This document shows positions 17,250 to 25,700 of a stretch of 64,000 nucleotides of DNA, one piece after another; positions within the stretch are counted from its first letter, which is position 1; each line of letters starts with the position of its first letter. The stretch comes from Persephonella hydrogeniphila. GTDB lineage: Bacteria; Aquificota; Aquificia; Aquificales; Hydrogenothermaceae. The notes beneath the pieces are model-generated. The model saw only the letters and a program-made list of their open reading frames with translations. It did not search any database and was not told the origin of the DNA. The stretch lies in NCBI RefSeq assembly GCF_900215515.1, contig NZ_OBEI01000002.1, positions 62,001-126,000 on the forward strand, given 5' to 3'. The position numbers and the translations under genes are program-made.

Positions 17250-18166
17250 AAGTTCTCAAAAAAGAAGATCTTCCTTTAAATGAAGAGACTGTATGTACAA
17301 TAGGGAATTTTGACGGTTTCCATAAAGGACACGCCTATATTCTTCACAGAGTAAAAGAGACAGCAGAACAAGAGAGAAAAAAATCTGTTGTTATCACATT
17401 TGAACCACATCCTAAAAAAATACTTTTTCCAGAAAAAGCACCCTGCAGGATCACAGGATTGGAAACGAAGATTGATCTTCTTGGAACAAAAGGTATAGAT
17501 TACCTGTACATCGTCCACTTTGATAAAAAATTTGCAGAGAAATCCCCTGAAGAGTTTATCAAATTTCTCTCTAATCAACTGAAATGCAAAAAACTTATAG
17601 TAGGCCATGACTGGAAGTTTGGATACAGGGGAGAAGGAGATATACAAAAAGCCAGAGAACTTGGAGAAAAATACAACCTGCTCGTAGAAGTTATACCTCC
17701 TATTAAATCAAATAATGAGAGAATAAGTAGCACAAAAATAAGGAAGCTACTAAAAGAAGGAAAAGTTGAAGAAGTTGCAAATCTATTAGGTAGAATGTAC
17801 TGTATAAAAGGAAAAATAGAAAAAGGACACCAGCTTGGCAAAAAAATCGGTTTCCCCACGATAAATATAAAACCTCCAGAAGACCTATGCTTGAAAAAAG
17901 GCGTTTATTCAGGCTATGTTTCTTTCAATGGAAAGATGTATCCTGCTGTTATAAACTACGGTAATAGACCTACAGTAGATGGAAAAGAACTGTTTATTGA
18001 AGCCCATATTATCGACAGGAAGATAGACATCTCAGAGAAAGAAGAAGTAAAAATATTTTTTAAAAGATTTATAAGAGATGAGAAAAAATTTGACAGTATA
18101 GAACAGTTAAAAAAGCAGATACAGTCTGATATAAAAAACGCAAGGAAGGCTTTAGAGGTCAGATAA
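17246..18166 (+). CDS. ribF: Bifunctional riboflavin kinase / FAD synthetase
   Basis: The 306-residue protein makes FMN and FAD from riboflavin. The N-terminal adenylyltransferase part has the nucleotidyltransferase motif GNFDGFHKGH near residue 22 and ISSTKIRKLL near 160. The C-terminal kinase part begins at GRMYCIKGKIEKGHQLGKKIGFPTINI, with the PTxN-type motif. FMN and FAD are the substrates for flavinylation by the ApbE encoded at 32-33 kb, although the genes are not linked. It overlaps recX upstream and the TPR gene downstream by a few bases. Confidence 0.95.
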   Translation: MKVLKKEDLPLNEETVCTIGNFDGFHKGHAYILHRVKETAEQERKKSVVITFEPHPKKILFPEKAPCRITGLETKIDLLGTKGIDYLYIVHFDKKFAEKSPEEFIKFLSNQLKCKKLIVGHDWKFGYRGEGDIQKARELGEKYNLLVEVIPPIKSNNERISSTKIRKLLKEGKVEEVANLLGRMYCIKGKIEKGHQLGKKIGFPTINIKPPEDLCLKKGVYSGYVSFNGKMYPAVINYGNRPTVDGKELFIEAHIIDRKIDISEKEEVKIFFKRFIRDEKKFDSIEQLKKQIQSDIKNARKALEVR

Positions 18167-20958
18167 TGAGAAGATTTTTTGTTTTAATTTTTATGCTTAT
18201 TTTTACCGGAGCATACACTCAGGAAATAAAAGTTCCTGAAGTGACATTTCCTATAGAAATAATAGCAATAAAACAGGAAAAAAAACCATTTTTATCCCCA
18301 CCTGACAGGATAGAGCTAAAGGAAAAAGTAAAGATAAAGCTATTTGTAGAAGAGGTAAAGCCTATTCCCCCTTATGATGTAAAACCTCCGGTAATCCATT
18401 TTGAAAAACCATCTTCATTTTTGGGAATTCCTGAAGAAAATGCTCTTATGTCTGGAGCTATAGACGATTTTCTAAACAAAAGATACCTGTATGCCAAAGA
18501 AAAGCTGGAAAAACTTATAAGAAAGTATCCAAATGTATCTTTTATAGCTGACGCTTACTATCTTTTAGGTCTTGTGTACAGTTCCCTTGGAGAAAGCAAA
18601 AAGGCAGTAGACACTTTCACAAAAGGATGTAACCTTCCTGTTACAGGACAATCAAAAGATTACTCATGTATATCGGCAGCAGTAATAAACCTCAAATTCC
18701 AGAATATAGATAAAGCAGAAGAGACATTAAAAAAAGCTGAAAACACCGATGAAAACTACCTGTTCTGGCATGGCGTTATATTTGCTCACCTTCTAAAACC
18801 TCAACAGGCTTATGAACTTATCAAAGATATAAAATGTGAAAATTTAGATATTAACTTTATCAACTACTGTAAATATATGAAAGGATATATACTTTTTGCA
18901 AAAAGTGAGTTTGAAAAAGCCCTTCCTGTTCTGAACAGTATAGACACCCCTGCCTACTACAAACATACTCTCCTTTTAAAAGGTTTTTCCTACCTAAATA
19001 CAGGCAGATACCCTGAAGCAAAAGCTTATTTTCAAAAATTTTTAGAAGGGTATAGCTCTGTAGAAAAAATATCAGACTACGCAATCTACGGTCTTGGAAT
19101 AATAGATATCCACTATGATCGGATTAAAGACGCTTTAGAAAAAGCAGGGATATTAGAATCGAGAAACAAAGAGCTTGCCCAGAATCTGTACATAAAAATA
19201 GCAGAAAACCTTACAGATAAAGGAGATTTTAAAACAGCATTTGTGATACTACAGAGATCAGCAAAAACAGGAAATAAATACATAGATTACCTCCGCAAAA
19301 AGATAGCTGTTACTGCATACAATACAGGAAACTACAGATACGCTTTTCTTATGTTTAAAGATATTGATACTCCCCTTTTTAATCTTTACGCCGGTTATGC
19401 CCTCCTAAAAATGAAAAAAACTGTTGAGGCAAAAGACTATTTCGAAAAAGCATTAAAGCTTGCAGAAACAGAAAGTATAAAAGAACAGGCATTAAAATAT
19501 CTATCTGATATATATTTCCAGCTTAGAGATTTTAAAGATTATCTACAAACAGTTAAAAAGCTGAAAATTTACGACCCTGATTATGCTGCAGATCTGCTTG
19601 GGTGGTACTTTTTCTACAAAAAAGAGTATAAAAAAGCATTTATGGCCTTCAAAGACCCTTATATGAAAGCAGTTTCTGCATTTAATGGTGATACGCTAAC
19701 AGAAGCTTACAGTATAGTAAAAGACAGAAAAGATAGAAAAAGTAGATTTTTGCTTGCATATATATATCTGAAAAAGGGAGATTTAGATAAAGCCAGAAAA
19801 GTTCTGAAAGAGCTTGCTCTGACTGATGATAAGATCGGTAAAGAAGCGGGTTATCTTTATGCCTACTCGTACTTCTCAGAAGGTAACTACAGGAAAGCTG
19901 CACAGGAGTTCTGGAAATACGCCAAAAAATACAGGGAAACACCCCTTGGAAGAAAAGCTATTTTAAGGATGGCAGACAGTTATTACAATCTGGGAGATAT
20001 AGAAAGAGCCAGACAGATTTATAAAGCATTTATACAGAAATACGCGAACTCACCTGAGGCTATAGATGCAGCCTACCAGCTAACGATACTTGAGATGAAA
20101 GGATCTGAAGGAAATGTAGCCCAGCAGATAGAAAGTTTTATTAAAAAATACCCTAACTATCCTTTTGTAAACCTGCTGAAAGTCCAGCTGGGAGATTATT
20201 ATCTTGAGCACAAAGAGTTTGATAAGGCAGAAAAGATATACACAGAGATTGTACAGAGCGACGTAAAAGAGTCAGATTACGCATTTTACAAATTAGGATA
20301 CCTGTACTATGAAAAAGGACAGTTGGAAAAAGCTGTTCAGATCCTTGAGAAATACACAGAAAATTTCCCTAAAGGAGAATTTCTTGTACCAGTAAAAACG
20401 CTACTTGTAAAGATATATCAAGAAACAGGAGATCTTGATAAGGCGATATCTGTTTTAAAAACCTTGCCTGATACAGATGAAAACAGATACAAATTAGCAG
20501 TTCTTTATTACAAAAAAGGAGATCTCGTTCAGGCAAAAAATTATTTTGAAGATATATATACAAGATTTCCAAAATACAGAAATGATATAGCGTACTACTT
20601 AGGAAAGATACAGTTAGAACAGGGATACACAGATATGGCTCTAAAATATTTTGAGGAAGCTATCGGTGGTTCTGATTACTACCATGTAGCCGAAAGCTAT
20701 TTCTTAATGGGAGTCATCTACCAGAAAAATGGAGAAACTGAAAATGCCCTGAATAACTTTATAAATGTTATATACCTTTATCCGGAAGCAAAAGAATTTG
20801 TTATAAAGGCAAGGCTCAAGGCAGCCGAAATAATGAAAGAAAGCGGGCAGAAGAAAGAAGCATCATGTATGCTTAAACCTCTTTTAAAGGAAGAGCTTGA
20901 AAAAAATCTCAAAGAAAAGCTTCAGGAGCTCATAAAAGGGCTTCCTGAATGTAGATAA
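18166..20958 (+). CDS. Large exported TPR-repeat protein
   Basis: The 930-residue protein has a signal peptide (about residues 1-18) followed by a Pro/Lys-rich stretch up to about residue 90. The rest is almost entirely tetratricopeptide repeats, recognisable as repeated A-Y-Y-L-G-x-x-Y units such as ADAYYLLGLVYSSLGE, AFYKLGYLYYEKGQLEKA and AESYFLMGVIYQKNGE. It should be a periplasmic scaffold. It lies 11 nt before exbB/exbD and may work with that proton channel, as TPR and YbgF-type proteins do with Tol or Ton systems. No catalytic domain is seen. Confidence 0.8.
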   Translation: MRRFFVLIFMLIFTGAYTQEIKVPEVTFPIEIIAIKQEKKPFLSPPDRIELKEKVKIKLFVEEVKPIPPYDVKPPVIHFEKPSSFLGIPEENALMSGAIDDFLNKRYLYAKEKLEKLIRKYPNVSFIADAYYLLGLVYSSLGESKKAVDTFTKGCNLPVTGQSKDYSCISAAVINLKFQNIDKAEETLKKAENTDENYLFWHGVIFAHLLKPQQAYELIKDIKCENLDINFINYCKYMKGYILFAKSEFEKALPVLNSIDTPAYYKHTLLLKGFSYLNTGRYPEAKAYFQKFLEGYSSVEKISDYAIYGLGIIDIHYDRIKDALEKAGILESRNKELAQNLYIKIAENLTDKGDFKTAFVILQRSAKTGNKYIDYLRKKIAVTAYNTGNYRYAFLMFKDIDTPLFNLYAGYALLKMKKTVEAKDYFEKALKLAETESIKEQALKYLSDIYFQLRDFKDYLQTVKKLKIYDPDYAADLLGWYFFYKKEYKKAFMAFKDPYMKAVSAFNGDTLTEAYSIVKDRKDRKSRFLLAYIYLKKGDLDKARKVLKELALTDDKIGKEAGYLYAYSYFSEGNYRKAAQEFWKYAKKYRETPLGRKAILRMADSYYNLGDIERARQIYKAFIQKYANSPEAIDAAYQLTILEMKGSEGNVAQQIESFIKKYPNYPFVNLLKVQLGDYYLEHKEFDKAEKIYTEIVQSDVKESDYAFYKLGYLYYEKGQLEKAVQILEKYTENFPKGEFLVPVKTLLVKIYQETGDLDKAISVLKTLPDTDENRYKLAVLYYKKGDLVQAKNYFEDIYTRFPKYRNDIAYYLGKIQLEQGYTDMALKYFEEAIGGSDYYHVAESYFLMGVIYQKNGETENALNNFINVIYLYPEAKEFVIKARLKAAEIMKESGQKKEASCMLKPLLKEELEKNLKEKLQELIKGLPECR

Positions 20959-20969
20959 GGAGGATATAG

Positions 20970-21605
20970 ATGGAATATATAATACAGATCTTCCAAAAAG
21001 GCGGACCTTTAATGTATCCTCTGCTCTTTTTAGGGGTTCTTGCTATCGCCTTTATCATAGAAAGACTGTACTCCCTATCTTTTAGAAAGACATTCCCTGT
21101 AAAAAAAATTGAGGAGGTATCATTTTTTATACAGGAGAATAGGATAGCAGAAGCTATAACAATTGCACGAAATACAAACTCTGTTGCCACAAATCTCATA
21201 GCTGGTGTACTGGAAGCTTATATGAAAGGCAGAAAATCTAAAGAAGAACTGAAAACAGCTGCAGAAGAGATAGCAAGAGCAGAGATACCGAAACTTGAAG
21301 GTTACGTAAACGCACTTGGGGCAATAGCTGCCATTGCCCCACTTCTTGGTTTTCTCGGTACAGTAACAGGTATGATACAGGTGTTTGAAGCTCTTTCTGT
21401 AGAGGGTCTGGGGCATCCAGAGGTCTTGTCTGCAGGTATATCACAGGCTCTAATAACAACAGCATTTGGTCTTTCTATAGCTATACCAACTCTTGCCGCT
21501 TACTGGTACTTCAGGTCAAAACTTTCCTTTATAGTTTCACAGCTTGAAAATCTTGCGATAGAGCTTGTTTACCAGTTAACAGAAACAAAAGAAGAAGGAA
21601 AGTAA
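20970..21605 (+). CDS. exbB: ExbB/TolQ-type proton channel subunit
   Basis: The 211-residue inner-membrane protein has three membrane helices: about 12-32, and two in the C-terminal half, with the conserved ALGAIAAIAPLLGFLGTVTGMIQVF and GISQALITTAFGLSIAIPTL segments. With ExbD it converts proton motive force into work on an outer-membrane or periplasmic partner. AGGAGG precedes the ATG. Sequence alone does not separate ExbB from TolQ; no tonB, tolA or pal is in the window. Confidence 0.9.
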   Translation: MEYIIQIFQKGGPLMYPLLFLGVLAIAFIIERLYSLSFRKTFPVKKIEEVSFFIQENRIAEAITIARNTNSVATNLIAGVLEAYMKGRKSKEELKTAAEEIARAEIPKLEGYVNALGAIAAIAPLLGFLGTVTGMIQVFEALSVEGLGHPEVLSAGISQALITTAFGLSIAIPTLAAYWYFRSKLSFIVSQLENLAIELVYQLTETKEEGK

Positions 21606-21606
21606 G

Positions 21607-22002
21607 ATGAACTTCAGGAAGTATCTGAAAACAGAAGATAGAGGGTTTGTCGTTGATATGACAGCCCTTGTAGATATAGCTTTTATTATAATACTATTTC
21701 TTGGAATAGTAAGTACCCTTGCTCCTATATCCTCAATAAATGTAGAACTTCCTAAAGCTACAGCTGAAAAAACGACTGTAGAACCTGTAAAAATATTTGT
21801 TGATAAGGACGGAAATTACTATGTAGGAAGGAAAAAAGCTACCGATGAAGATATCCTCCAGTATATAAAAAGCAAAAATGCAAAAGCTGTTGTTGTTGTT
21901 GCAGATAGAAGAGTGGAATACGGAAAAGTTGTTCATGTAATGGATGTAGCTAAAAAAGCAGGTGTAGAAGAGATAAATATAGCTACAAGAAGAGGAGAGT
22001 AG
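21607..22002 (+). CDS. exbD: ExbD/TolR-type proton channel subunit
   Basis: The 131-residue protein has a short cytoplasmic N-terminus, one membrane helix with the essential aspartate (MTALVDIAFIIILFL) and a periplasmic domain ending in VMDVAKKAGVEEINIAT, typical of ExbD/TolR. It partners the ExbB encoded 1 nt upstream. The stop codon overlaps an in-frame GTG of rimM. Confidence 0.9.
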   Translation: MNFRKYLKTEDRGFVVDMTALVDIAFIIILFLGIVSTLAPISSINVELPKATAEKTTVEPVKIFVDKDGNYYVGRKKATDEDILQYIKSKNAKAVVVVADRRVEYGKVVHVMDVAKKAGVEEINIATRRGE

Positions 22003-22004
22003 TG

Positions 22005-22511
22005 ATGACCGTAAAAGAAGAGATGGTCATCGCAGGAAAGATACACGGGACTCATGGGGTAAGAGGAGATCTGAAAATAGAGGTTTTTCCTCCAAATTTT
22101 AAACTCCCGAATATTTTATACATAAAAGATAAAGAAGGAAATTTTATACCTCTTGAAGTTGAAGCCTACTCAAAGAAAAAAGGTCTCATAAAGTTTAAAG
22201 GATACGATGATCTGGAAAAGGCAAAAAAGCTGAAACACAGATACTTTTATGTAGAGGCATCTAAACTCCCGAAATTAGGAAAAGACACATTTTACGAATA
22301 CCAGATTATAGATTCAGATGTTATTTACAACGATAAAGTTGTAGGAAAAGTAGTAAAAATAGATGACAGACTATCTACAGCTTATCTGATTATTAAATGT
22401 ACAGATGACAAAATAAGGCATCTACCTTTTATAAAAGAGTTTGTAAAAAATATAGATGTAGAAAACAAAAAGGTTTACATACATCCTCCAGAAGGATGGT
22501 TTTCTCTGTAG
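22005..22511 (+). CDS. rimM: Ribosome maturation factor RimM
   Basis: The 168-residue protein assists assembly of the 30S subunit head by binding S19. The N-terminal beta-barrel begins IAGKIHGTHGVRGDLKIEVF, and the C-terminal PRC-barrel starts near FYEYQIIDSDV and ends LPFIKEFVKNIDVENKKVYIHPPEGW. I prefer ATG 22005 (GAGGAG 7 nt upstream) to the GTG at 22002. Neighbouring phoH and ybeY are also ribosome- and RNA-related. Confidence 0.93.
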   Translation: MTVKEEMVIAGKIHGTHGVRGDLKIEVFPPNFKLPNILYIKDKEGNFIPLEVEAYSKKKGLIKFKGYDDLEKAKKLKHRYFYVEASKLPKLGKDTFYEYQIIDSDVIYNDKVVGKVVKIDDRLSTAYLIIKCTDDKIRHLPFIKEFVKNIDVENKKVYIHPPEGWFSL

Positions 22512-22560
22512 TTGAAAATTTTTAAAATTGAATAAATTATCACCGTAAATAAAAAGAAAA

Positions 22561-22577
22561 AGGAGGAGAGAAAGATT
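22561..22577 (+). promoter_or_regulatory. Ribosome binding site and AUU initiation codon of phoH
   Basis: AGGAGGAG, a 6-nt spacer (AGAAAG) and ATT. This is the only plausible initiation signal for the full-length protein. AUU starts are known for infC (and pcnB) in Escherichia coli, where IF3 discriminates against them. Confidence 0.75.
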
Positions 22578-23552
22578 TTAAAATTAGAAATTCAGATACC
22601 ACAGGAAGCTTTCTGGAGTATAGTAGGAAGCAAAGATGAAAATATAAGATACTTTGAAGATATATTTGGGATAGATATATTTGCCAGAGGAACAAATCTG
22701 ATAGCAGAAGGTTCAGAGGAGTCTTTAGATAGATTTGAGGATTTTATGCAAAAAGTAGCCTCTTATTTTGAAGGGGGACACCATCTCTCGCCTAAAGATG
22801 TAAGAGACCTTGCCGTAGGGTACAAAAACGAAACACCACAGGAAAAAGTTGTTGGAAACTACGAGGCTATCCTCTTTACCCACAGAAAAAAACCGATTAT
22901 GGCGAAGACCCCTTCACAGAAAATATACATAGATACAATCAAAAAAAATGATATTACCTTTGGAGTAGGCCCTGCAGGAACAGGTAAAACTTATCTTGCG
23001 ATGGCAATGGCAGTCTCTTACCTGAAACAACAGAAGGTAAACAGGATTATACTCACAAGACCTGCTGTTGAAGCTGGAGAAAAATTAGGATTTCTTCCAG
23101 GAACACTGACAGAAAAAGTAGATCCATACCTTAGACCCCTTTATGACGCTCTTTATGAGATGGTAGATCCTGAGAAAATAAAGGATATGCTTGAGAAAAA
23201 TATTATAGAGATAGCGCCTCTTGCTTTTATGAGAGGAAGAACACTTAATGATGCATTTATTATATTAGACGAAGCACAGAACACAACAAAAGAGCAGATG
23301 AAGATGTTCCTTACAAGAATAGGATTTGGCTCAAAAGCTGTTATAACAGGAGATATAACACAGATTGACCTTCCAAAGGTTTCCCAGTCAGGTCTGGTAG
23401 AAGCTTTAAAAGTACTGAAAGATGTAAAAGGAATAGGGATATGTGAGTTTTCTGAAAAAGATGTTGTCAGACACCCTGTTGTCCAGAGGATAATAACAGC
23501 TTACGACAGGTACGAAAAGGAAAAAGAAAATGAACAGAATTCTGATAAGTAA
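22575..23552 (+). CDS. phoH: PhoH-family ATPase, apparent AUU start codon
   Basis: From ATT at 22575 the protein is 325 residues, the normal PhoH length. The first about 70 residues (LKLEIQIPQEAFWSIVG...ENIRYFEDIFGIDIFARG) match the KH-like N-terminal domain of PhoH proteins, so the first in-frame ATG at 22746 is too late. AGGAGGAG at 22561-22568 sits 6 nt before the ATT, and no ATG, GTG or TTG lies in frame between the upstream TAA (22533) and 22575. The ATPase part has Walker A GPAGTGKTY and Walker B AFIILDEAQNT. PhoH is thought to act with YbeY in RNA metabolism; ybeY overlaps by 23 nt. Confidence 0.9.
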   Translation: MLKLEIQIPQEAFWSIVGSKDENIRYFEDIFGIDIFARGTNLIAEGSEESLDRFEDFMQKVASYFEGGHHLSPKDVRDLAVGYKNETPQEKVVGNYEAILFTHRKKPIMAKTPSQKIYIDTIKKNDITFGVGPAGTGKTYLAMAMAVSYLKQQKVNRIILTRPAVEAGEKLGFLPGTLTEKVDPYLRPLYDALYEMVDPEKIKDMLEKNIIEIAPLAFMRGRTLNDAFIILDEAQNTTKEQMKMFLTRIGFGSKAVITGDITQIDLPKVSQSGLVEALKVLKDVKGIGICEFSEKDVVRHPVVQRIITAYDRYEKEKENEQNSDK

Positions 23553-23991
23553 AGATATATACGACAGGAATATAACAAAAAAGTTTGTAAAAGAAACTGC
23601 AGAAAAGATACTAAAAGAGCTAACACTTGACAATGTAGAACTGAGTATTACACTGACAGATAATGAAACAATAAAACAGATAAACAAGCAGTGGAGAAAT
23701 AAAGATAAACCGACTGATGTTTTATCCTTTCCAATAGATGAAAAACCTGCAGGATACAGATACAGAGTTTTAGGTGATGTCGTAATATCACTCCCTTACG
23801 CAAAAAAGCAAGCTGAAGAGATAGGTATCCCCTATAAAAACGAAATAGTAAGGCTTCTAACCCACGGTATTCTCCATTTACTTGGATACGACCATGAAGT
23901 CTGCCCTGCAGAAGCAAAAAAAATGTTTGATCTGCAGGACAGGATATTTGAAAAAATTACTTCCAGCCATATTCAACAGGGAAATTCTTAG
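23530..23991 (+). CDS. ybeY: Endoribonuclease / rRNA maturation factor YbeY
   Basis: The 153-residue protein is a zinc-dependent RNase involved in 16S rRNA 3' end maturation and ribosome quality control. The zinc motif is HGILHLLGYDH near residues 117-127, preceded by the conserved LSITLTDNETIKQINKQWRNKDKPTDVLSFP region and LGDVVIS. It overlaps phoH by 23 nt. Its last 35 nt overlap the end of the convergent rhodanese gene. Confidence 0.95.
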   Translation: MNRILISKDIYDRNITKKFVKETAEKILKELTLDNVELSITLTDNETIKQINKQWRNKDKPTDVLSFPIDEKPAGYRYRVLGDVVISLPYAKKQAEEIGIPYKNEIVRLLTHGILHLLGYDHEVCPAEAKKMFDLQDRIFEKITSSHIQQGNS

Positions 23992-24346
23992 ATTTCCACT
24001 CTAATATTCCACCTTTAAGGTTGTATACATTTTTAACACCCATCTGTTCTAAAATCCTGCTTGCCGTTACACTTCTATTTCCACTTCTGCAATAAACAAG
24101 AACTTTTTTATCCCTCAATCCAGGAAGGTATATATACCTGAAAACCTGAACAGGTATGAGATTAGCCCCTTTTATATGCCCGTCTTTATCATACTCCTGT
24201 GGAGTTCTAACATCTAATATAACAACATTTTTATCCTTCATTAATCTTTTAAACTCTTCAGCAGAAACGTCTGTATAGGCAAGTACCTTTCCTGTAAATA
24301 AAACAAGAAAAACCACTAAAAATTTCTTCATTTCTCCTCCTGTCAT
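23957..24346 (-). CDS. Periplasmic single-domain rhodanese
   Basis: The 129-residue protein has a signal peptide (about residues 1-18) and one rhodanese domain. The catalytic loop is CRSGNRS, with the active cysteine followed by six loop residues as in sulfurtransferases. The conserved ILDVRTPQEYDKDGHIKGA segment lies near the N-terminus. It probably handles persulfide sulfur in the periplasm, fitting a sulfur-oxidising lifestyle (inference). The start overlaps the ankyrin gene stop. Its 3' end overlaps ybeY by 35 nt. Confidence 0.88.
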   Translation of the reverse strand: MTGGEMKKFLVVFLVLFTGKVLAYTDVSAEEFKRLMKDKNVVILDVRTPQEYDKDGHIKGANLIPVQVFRYIYLPGLRDKKVLVYCRSGNRSVTASRILEQMGVKNVYNLKGGILEWKSKNFPVEYGWK

Positions 24347-24822
24347 GTAAGAATTTTTATCATCTTCTCATCGTTTAGTTCCATAGCAACATCTAAAGGT
24401 GTCTTTCCAAAATTGTTTTTTATATTTGGGTCTGCACCGTTTTTCAAAAGTTCATATGCAATATCTGCAGAGCTTGCTATAACTGCAAGATGAAGAGGGG
24501 TGTTACCCTCATTACTCTGAGCATTAGGGTCTGCACCTGCTTCAAGAAGAACGTCAACTATATCTGGATAAACCCTATCTACAGCTATATGGAGAGGTGT
24601 TTCTCCAAATGCTCCTTTTACATTAGGATCTGCACCTTTATCGATAAGATACTTAACGAGTTCTGTATCTCCTTCCTTAACAGCAACATGAAGTGGAGAT
24701 CCCTCATACTCATAGGATTTATTCAAGTCTACATTTACAACCTCAACAAGTCTGTACACTTCATCATAATCCCCTTCCCTTATAGCTGTTATCAATTTTT
24801 TCAAAAGTCTTACTTTTTCCAT
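24343..24822 (-). CDS. Ankyrin-repeat protein
   Basis: The 159-residue cytoplasmic protein contains about four ankyrin repeats of about 33 residues, each with GxTPLHxAV and LLxxGADPN (for example GSPLHVAVKEGD, GETPLHIAVDR, GNTPLHLAVIAS, GKTPLDVAMEL). The repeats start near residue 38. Such proteins mediate protein contacts; the partner is unknown. It is part of the mtaB minus-strand operon, with GGAGGGA upstream of the start. Confidence 0.85.
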   Translation of the reverse strand: MEKVRLLKKLITAIREGDYDEVYRLVEVVNVDLNKSYEYEGSPLHVAVKEGDTELVKYLIDKGADPNVKGAFGETPLHIAVDRVYPDIVDVLLEAGADPNAQSNEGNTPLHLAVIASSADIAYELLKNGADPNIKNNFGKTPLDVAMELNDEKMIKILT

Positions 24823-24859
24823 AATTATTTCCCTCCTTGTTATATTCTAATATATTAAT

Positions 24860-25129
24860 CTATACAACTCTTCCTGTTATAACAGTCTTTAACTTACCGT
24901 CTTTGTTAATAACCTGTGCAACGGTATATATCTCTACTTCCTCTTGAGAATCATTTTCTACAGCTCTTATTGAGCTTACCTTTCCTTTTCTTACAACAAC
25001 AGGCCTGTCTGTAGGGGTATATCCTTTGTCTTTAAAAGTATCCATAAGGATATCTGTAAGTTCATCTTCAGGGACATTTTCTATATCTATACCATCAAGA
25101 ACAATCATTATCTGTTTTACCTGTTCCAC
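24860..25129 (-). CDS. Small conserved-looking hypothetical protein
   Basis: The 89-residue protein has no signal peptide, no cysteine and no motif I recognise. It is acidic in its first third (DGIDIENVPEDELTDILMDTF) and beta-strand-rich in the second half, ending in VITGRVV. It sits 3 nt after the cysteine-free thioredoxin-fold gene and before the ankyrin gene, so it is co-transcribed. The pattern suggests a small alpha/beta domain; no function is offered. Confidence 0.65.
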   Translation of the reverse strand: MEQVKQIMIVLDGIDIENVPEDELTDILMDTFKDKGYTPTDRPVVVRKGKVSSIRAVENDSQEEVEIYTVAQVINKDGKLKTVITGRVV

Positions 25130-25132
25130 CCT

Positions 25133-25699
25133 TTACTCCTTGATAATCTCTTTTATATATCTGTCAATTATTTTTATACTCTGGGATATCCTCCCTTCTA
25201 TACTCTCTTTTTTCTGGAGATTTTTCTCCGGAGGATAAATCTCTTCAGCTGTAGACTCAGGTCTGGCAATCACATTCGTTATAAGTCCGTTTCTGTCTAC
25301 AAACAGTATAAGAGGAACATCTACCTTTCTTATTCCATAGTTTATGATTGCATCTCTATAACCTAAATAAACAGGGATTTTTAAAGGAAGCATTTTTTTT
25401 AGCTTTTTTACCTCTTCAGGGTTTGATCTGCTGAGGAGAACAGCCATAAAAACAACCTTATCTTTATATTTTTCATAAAGCTTATTCATATTAGGCAAAA
25501 ACTTGAATGTTCCCGGTTGATCTCCAATGGCGAAAAATATGATAACTGCCGGTTTATGGTCTACTATCTGGGAAGCTTTAACCTCATTTCCCTTCTCATC
25601 AATAGAAGTAAAATCTTTAAACTCCTTTCCTACTATAAATGTATCAAACCCAAAGCTGAATGAAAAAATAAGCATAAAAACACCGATCAGTGCCCTCAT
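25133..25699 (-). CDS. Exported thioredoxin-fold (TlpA/AhpC-like) protein lacking all cysteines
   Basis: The 188-residue protein has a signal peptide (about residues 1-17) and a TlpA/peroxiredoxin-like fold. IVDHKPAVIIFFAIGDQPGTFKFLPNMNKLYEKY matches the segment that normally carries CxxC, and VPLILFVDRNGLI is the cis-Pro region. GDQPG replaces the active-site cysteines, and the whole protein has no Cys. It therefore cannot act as a disulfide oxidoreductase; a binding or structural role is likely. The C-terminal about 30 residues are a charged helix. It lies 1 nt after mtaB. Confidence 0.8.
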   Translation of the reverse strand: MRALIGVFMLIFSFSFGFDTFIVGKEFKDFTSIDEKGNEVKASQIVDHKPAVIIFFAIGDQPGTFKFLPNMNKLYEKYKDKVVFMAVLLSRSNPEEVKKLKKMLPLKIPVYLGYRDAIINYGIRKVDVPLILFVDRNGLITNVIARPESTAEEIYPPEKNLQKKESIEGRISQSIKIIDRYIKEIIKE

Positions 25700-25700
25700 T

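Noticed and set aside
17000-18200. FMN riboswitch for ribF
   Set aside because: ribF starts inside the recX stop codon and has no leader, so a riboswitch cannot sit there.
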